The notes under the pieces: generated by a model
Seen by the model: the letters and a program-made list of their open reading frames with translations, nothing else
Databases searched by the model: none
Told to the model about the DNA's origin: nothing
Program-made: the position numbers and the translations under genes
Assembly (NCBI GenBank): GCA_900539605.1
Contig: UQCS01000031.1
Coordinates: 1 to 16,714 of the forward strand
DNA length: 16,714 bases
Source: an uncultured Azospirillum sp.
GTDB taxonomy: Bacteria > Pseudomonadota > Alphaproteobacteria > RF32 > CAG-239
Direction: 5' to 3'
In this document: positions 14,187-16,714 of the stretch, piece after piece
Layout of the letters: each line of letters begins with the position of its first letter
Position numbering within the stretch: the first letter of the stretch is position 1

Positions 14187-15026
14187 AAAAAGATTGCGCA
14201 GCAGAATACCGAGTTTACACCATTTGCTGATACGCGGTTTGGGAGAAATGATTTCCCAGCCGCGTTTTTCCATCATATCGAAATAACGTTTGTAAAGGTC
14301 GGTAATCAGGCGGATCGGCCGGCTGGTGCTTTTATCCAAACGGGCAAGAATATTATACACCTTTTCATAGTCCTTTACGGCAATTGCGGCCAGTTCCTGC
14401 CGGGCCAGCGCCAGATTTTTGTCAACCACCACGCTTTTGGGATCGGTGGCAGTGATATTGGCTTTTTTCAACAATTCCAGCGGGATGTATAAACGATTGT
14501 TCTGAGCATCTTCTTTGACGTTGCGCAAAATATTGGTAATTTGCAATGCCGATCCGAGCGAAGTCGACAATTCTTTGATGATCTTTTCGTCGGTACAGCC
14601 AAATACCCGCAGCGACAAACTGCCGGTCATTCCCCCCACCCCGCGGCAATAACCGGAAAGCTGACTCAGGCTGGGTGCCTGCAGAGGATTGTCAATGTTG
14701 GCGGAAATACTGTCAACCAAATTTAAGAACTCTTCTTTGGGCAGTTTGAAACGCATGCAGTTTTTATAAATGCGCCGGCCGATATCGGTTGCCGGAACTT
14801 TACGATCGAAAATATTATCCATTTCCTGCCGCCACATGCTCAGAATTTCCTGTTTTTCTGCAAGTTCCATCGGGCTTTCGACCACATCTTCCAAATGGCG
14901 GACGAAGGCAAACAAAGTATACAAAGCCTCGCGCTTAGCCTTGGGCAGAAGCTGCATTCCCCAGAAAACCGTCCGGCCGCTGCCGCTTTTGATTTTGCTG
15001 CGTACTATTTTTCTCAGATCGTTCAT
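14178..15026 (-). CDS. Squalene/phytoene synthase-fold protein with altered aspartate motifs
   Basis: The family condenses two prenyl diphosphates head to head (HpnC/HpnD, CrtB, SQS). Starting at ATG 15026 the product is 282 aa; the frame runs 20 codons further up into trmFO, but the family start (LLPKAKREALYTLFAFVRHLED) favours the shorter form. Family features: FAFVRHLEDVVE (39-50), YCRGVGGMTG (126-135), GSALQITNILRNVKEDAQNNRLYIP (158-182). Both metal motifs differ from DxxxD: the first reads E46-D-V-V-E50, the second N169-V-K-E-D173. That may weaken or abolish catalysis; inactive relatives exist (e.g. the NDUFAF6 complex I assembly factor). No other hopanoid or carotenoid gene is nearby. 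It lies 34 bp after trmFO and is probably co-transcribed. Confidence 0.82.
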   Translation of the reverse strand: MNDLRKIVRSKIKSGSGRTVFWGMQLLPKAKREALYTLFAFVRHLEDVVESPMELAEKQEILSMWRQEMDNIFDRKVPATDIGRRIYKNCMRFKLPKEEFLNLVDSISANIDNPLQAPSLSQLSGYCRGVGGMTGSLSLRVFGCTDEKIIKELSTSLGSALQITNILRNVKEDAQNNRLYIPLELLKKANITATDPKSVVVDKNLALARQELAAIAVKDYEKVYNILARLDKSTSRPIRLITDLYKRYFDMMEKRGWEIISPKPRISKWCKLGILLRNLFSA

Positions 15027-15060
15027 AAGGTTCCATTCAGTCAGTTCAATCTTACAGATT

Positions 15061-16452
15061 TTACGCCAAACGTGCCGTAAAATCAACAGCTATTTTTGCG
15101 CTGCCGCTCTTTTCGGCCCAAGCTTCAGCGGCAGCCAGCGCCCGGGTGCAGTAGGCGGTTTTTCGTTCCATTCCTTTAATTTTGCGAAATTTTCCGTTGG
15201 CGGTTATTTCTCCGCGGATTTCGGGAAAAATCCCGAAATTGATATTCATCGGCTGAAAATCTTCGATATTGACACATTCGGTAACATGTGAGAGCATCGC
15301 GCCGAAGGCGGTTTCGCGCGGCGGCATTTCCGCCTCGGCCCCCAAAGCTTCACAAGCCGCAAAATAACCCACCATCAGACCTACTGCCGCACTTTCAATA
15401 TAACCTTCGCAACCGGTAATCTGTCCGGCAAAACGGAGTGTCGGCCGCATTCTGAGCCGTAGCTGGCGGTCCAGCAACAGCGGCGATTTGATAAAAGTGT
15501 TTTTGTGGATGCCGCCCAAACGTGCAAACTCGGCATTTTCCAGCCCTGGAATGGTCCGAAAGACTTCCTGTTGCGCTCCGTATTTCAGTTTGGTCTGAAA
15601 ACCGACCATATTGCGCAGGGTATCGGCAAAATTGTCCTGCCGCAGCTGCACCACCGCATAAGGATGTTTTCCGGTATGGGGATCGGTCAGTCCGACCGGT
15701 TTCATCGGGCCGTACAGCAAGGTATCAACCCCACGTTCGGCCATCACTTCCACCGGAAGGCAACCGTCAAAATAGTTGGGCGTTTCAAAATCGTGAAAGG
15801 CAATTTTTTCTGCCGTCAACAGTGCTTCGACAAACCGGTAATATTGTTCTTTTGAAAGCGGACAATTAATATAGTCGCGACCGTCACCTTTGTCATAACG
15901 CGACTGATACCAGGCAACATCCATATTGATGCTTTCTTTATAGACAACCGGTGCGATCGCATCATAAAAAGACAGCGACTGATGATCCACCTGCTTCAAA
16001 ATATCTTCTGCCAACGCTTCCGAAGTCAACGGCCCGGTGGCTACAATCGTCTGTCCCCACTCGGCGGACGGCAGTTTCGTTATTTCTTCTTCAACCACCG
16101 TTACCAGCGGATGATTGCGCAGGCAACGGGTGACAAAAGCGGCAAATCCGTTACGGTCAACCGCCAAAGCGCCGCCGGCCGGAACTTTGCAGGCATCGGC
16201 CGCCGCCATAATCAACGATCCCGCCAGCCGCATTTCCTGATGCATCAACCCTACCGCATTATGCAGGGCGTCGTCGGAGCGAAGCGAGTTGGAACAAACA
16301 AGCTCGGCAAAATCAGACTGATGGTGTGCCGGTGAAAAACGGTGCGGTTTCATCTCATGAATAATAACCGGAATTCCCCGACAGACCAACTGCCAGGCAG
16401 CTTCGGAACCGGCGAGGCCGGCGCCGATGATATGAACGTTTTTTTGTTGCAT
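15061..16452 (-). CDS. trmFO: Methylenetetrahydrofolate-tRNA-(uracil-5-)-methyltransferase TrmFO
   Basis: TrmFO makes m5U54 in the T loop of tRNA, using methylene-THF as carbon donor and FADH2 as reductant. The product is 463 aa. The N-terminal dinucleotide-binding fold is clear: VHIIGAGLAGSEAAWQLVCRG (6-26) and IHEMKP (31-36). Two cysteines fit those important in the Bacillus enzyme: Cys53 in ELVCSNSLRSD (50-60) and Cys231 in FDGCLPVEVMAERG. The C-terminal part reads FAGQITGCEGYIESAAVGLM, as expected. AGAGGCG precedes ATG at 16452. A promoter lies upstream, so it is the first gene of a two-gene unit with the squalene synthase-like gene. Confidence 0.96.
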   Translation of the reverse strand: MQQKNVHIIGAGLAGSEAAWQLVCRGIPVIIHEMKPHRFSPAHHQSDFAELVCSNSLRSDDALHNAVGLMHQEMRLAGSLIMAAADACKVPAGGALAVDRNGFAAFVTRCLRNHPLVTVVEEEITKLPSAEWGQTIVATGPLTSEALAEDILKQVDHQSLSFYDAIAPVVYKESINMDVAWYQSRYDKGDGRDYINCPLSKEQYYRFVEALLTAEKIAFHDFETPNYFDGCLPVEVMAERGVDTLLYGPMKPVGLTDPHTGKHPYAVVQLRQDNFADTLRNMVGFQTKLKYGAQQEVFRTIPGLENAEFARLGGIHKNTFIKSPLLLDRQLRLRMRPTLRFAGQITGCEGYIESAAVGLMVGYFAACEALGAEAEMPPRETAFGAMLSHVTECVNIEDFQPMNINFGIFPEIRGEITANGKFRKIKGMERKTAYCTRALAAAEAWAEKSGSAKIAVDFTARLA

Positions 16453-16485
16453 TTTCGCCTCTGCGTTAAATTTTAAATATGCTTA

Positions 16486-16514
16486 TCTATATCTTTCCTG
16501 CCGCAAAATGTAAA
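16486..16514 (-). promoter_or_regulatory. Promoter of trmFO
   Basis: On the minus strand TTTACA (16514-16509) and TATAGA (16491-16486) are spaced 17 bp apart, 33 bp before the ATG. Both hexamers match the consensus in at least 4 of 6. Confidence 0.55.
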
Positions 16515-16587
16515 GCGGCTTTTGATAACTGTGGCTTTGTACTTGCTTTTTTCTTGAAATTATCGTTTGCTATTTTCGGAAAATAAA

Positions 16588-16593
16588 TATAAT
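16588..16593 (+). promoter_or_regulatory. Candidate -10 of the last gene
   Basis: A perfect TATAAT lies 42 bp before the ATG at 16636 in very AT-rich DNA. The best -35 at a usable distance (TTTGCT, 16 bp upstream) is poor. Confidence 0.35.
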
Positions 16594-16635
16594 ATTTAGA
16601 AAAATATTTAAAAAACTCATACCCCGGCTGATGTG

Positions 16636-16714
16636 ATGAAAAAAATTTTACTTTGTCTCGCTGTTTTTACCGCTGTTTTTACTTGCCATGCTCAGGCTGC
16701 CGATGATATGGACG
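16636..16714 (+). CDS. N-terminus of a secreted protein, cut by the window end
   Basis: The 26 visible codons encode a typical signal peptide, MKKILLCLAVFTAVFTCHAQ followed by AADDMD, with cleavage likely after the AQA. A Cys near the end (VFTC) does not fit a lipobox well, so a periplasmic or outer-membrane protein is more likely than a lipoprotein. No good ribosome binding site is seen; a GTG codon directly precedes the ATG in frame. Function cannot be told. Confidence 0.6.
   Translation, partial: MKKILLCLAVFTAVFTCHAQAADDMD

Noticed and set aside
15027..15086. 20-codon N-terminal extension of the squalene synthase-like gene into trmFO
   Set aside because: The extension is not part of the family and overlaps trmFO; ATG 15026 fits family length.

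Overview
The window looks like chromosome of a Gram-negative, host- or gut-associated alphaproteobacterium with moderate GC. The evidence is the order pyrH-frr-uppS-cdsA-rseP-bamA-lpxD-fabZ, an alphaproteobacterial-style envelope and lipid A cluster, together with a folate-dependent TrmFO and outer-membrane beta-barrel proteins. The exact taxon cannot be fixed from the sequence alone.

Left edge (1-720): this is the end of a CRISPR array. It has two identical 36-bp repeats at exactly 66-bp spacing, a complete 30-bp spacer between them and a partial spacer at the edge. Each repeat appears to carry a whole sigma70-type promoter (TTGACC, 17 bp, TGA-TAAAAT), in the style of type II-C arrays. Next to it, on the minus strand, is a frameshifted cas2 of the type II kind. 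No cas9 or intact cas1 follows, so the adaptation module is broken. A long hairpin lies directly after the last repeat.

722-4619: an outer-membrane beta-barrel protein (minus), a 347-bp divergent promoter region, a two-gene ABC-2 type exporter (ATPase plus 12-TM permease, plus strand) ending in a strong bidirectional terminator, and a secreted protein of unknown function (minus).

4780-12660: one long minus-strand operon, pyrH-frr-uppS-cdsA-rseP-bamA-lpxD-fabZ. It covers UMP phosphorylation, ribosome recycling, undecaprenyl-PP and CDP-diacylglycerol synthesis, site-2 proteolysis, outer-membrane protein assembly, and lipid A and fatty acid synthesis. Gaps are short or overlapping. A promoter lies upstream of pyrH and a terminator after fabZ. 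Neighbours common in related bacteria (rpsB-tsf upstream, dxr after cdsA, lpxA after fabZ) are absent here.

12685-14186 (plus): an archaeal-type 2-Cys peroxiredoxin of the Prx6 group, then elbB, a DJ-1/PfpI-family glyoxalase. Both suit oxidative or carbonyl stress defence; elbB seems to have its own promoter framed by an inverted repeat.

14178-16452 (minus): trmFO (tRNA m5U54 methylation), followed by a squalene/phytoene-synthase-fold protein whose two aspartate-rich motifs are altered. The squalene synthase-like gene overlaps elbB tail to tail by 9 bp. The window ends in the first 26 codons of a secreted protein on the plus strand.
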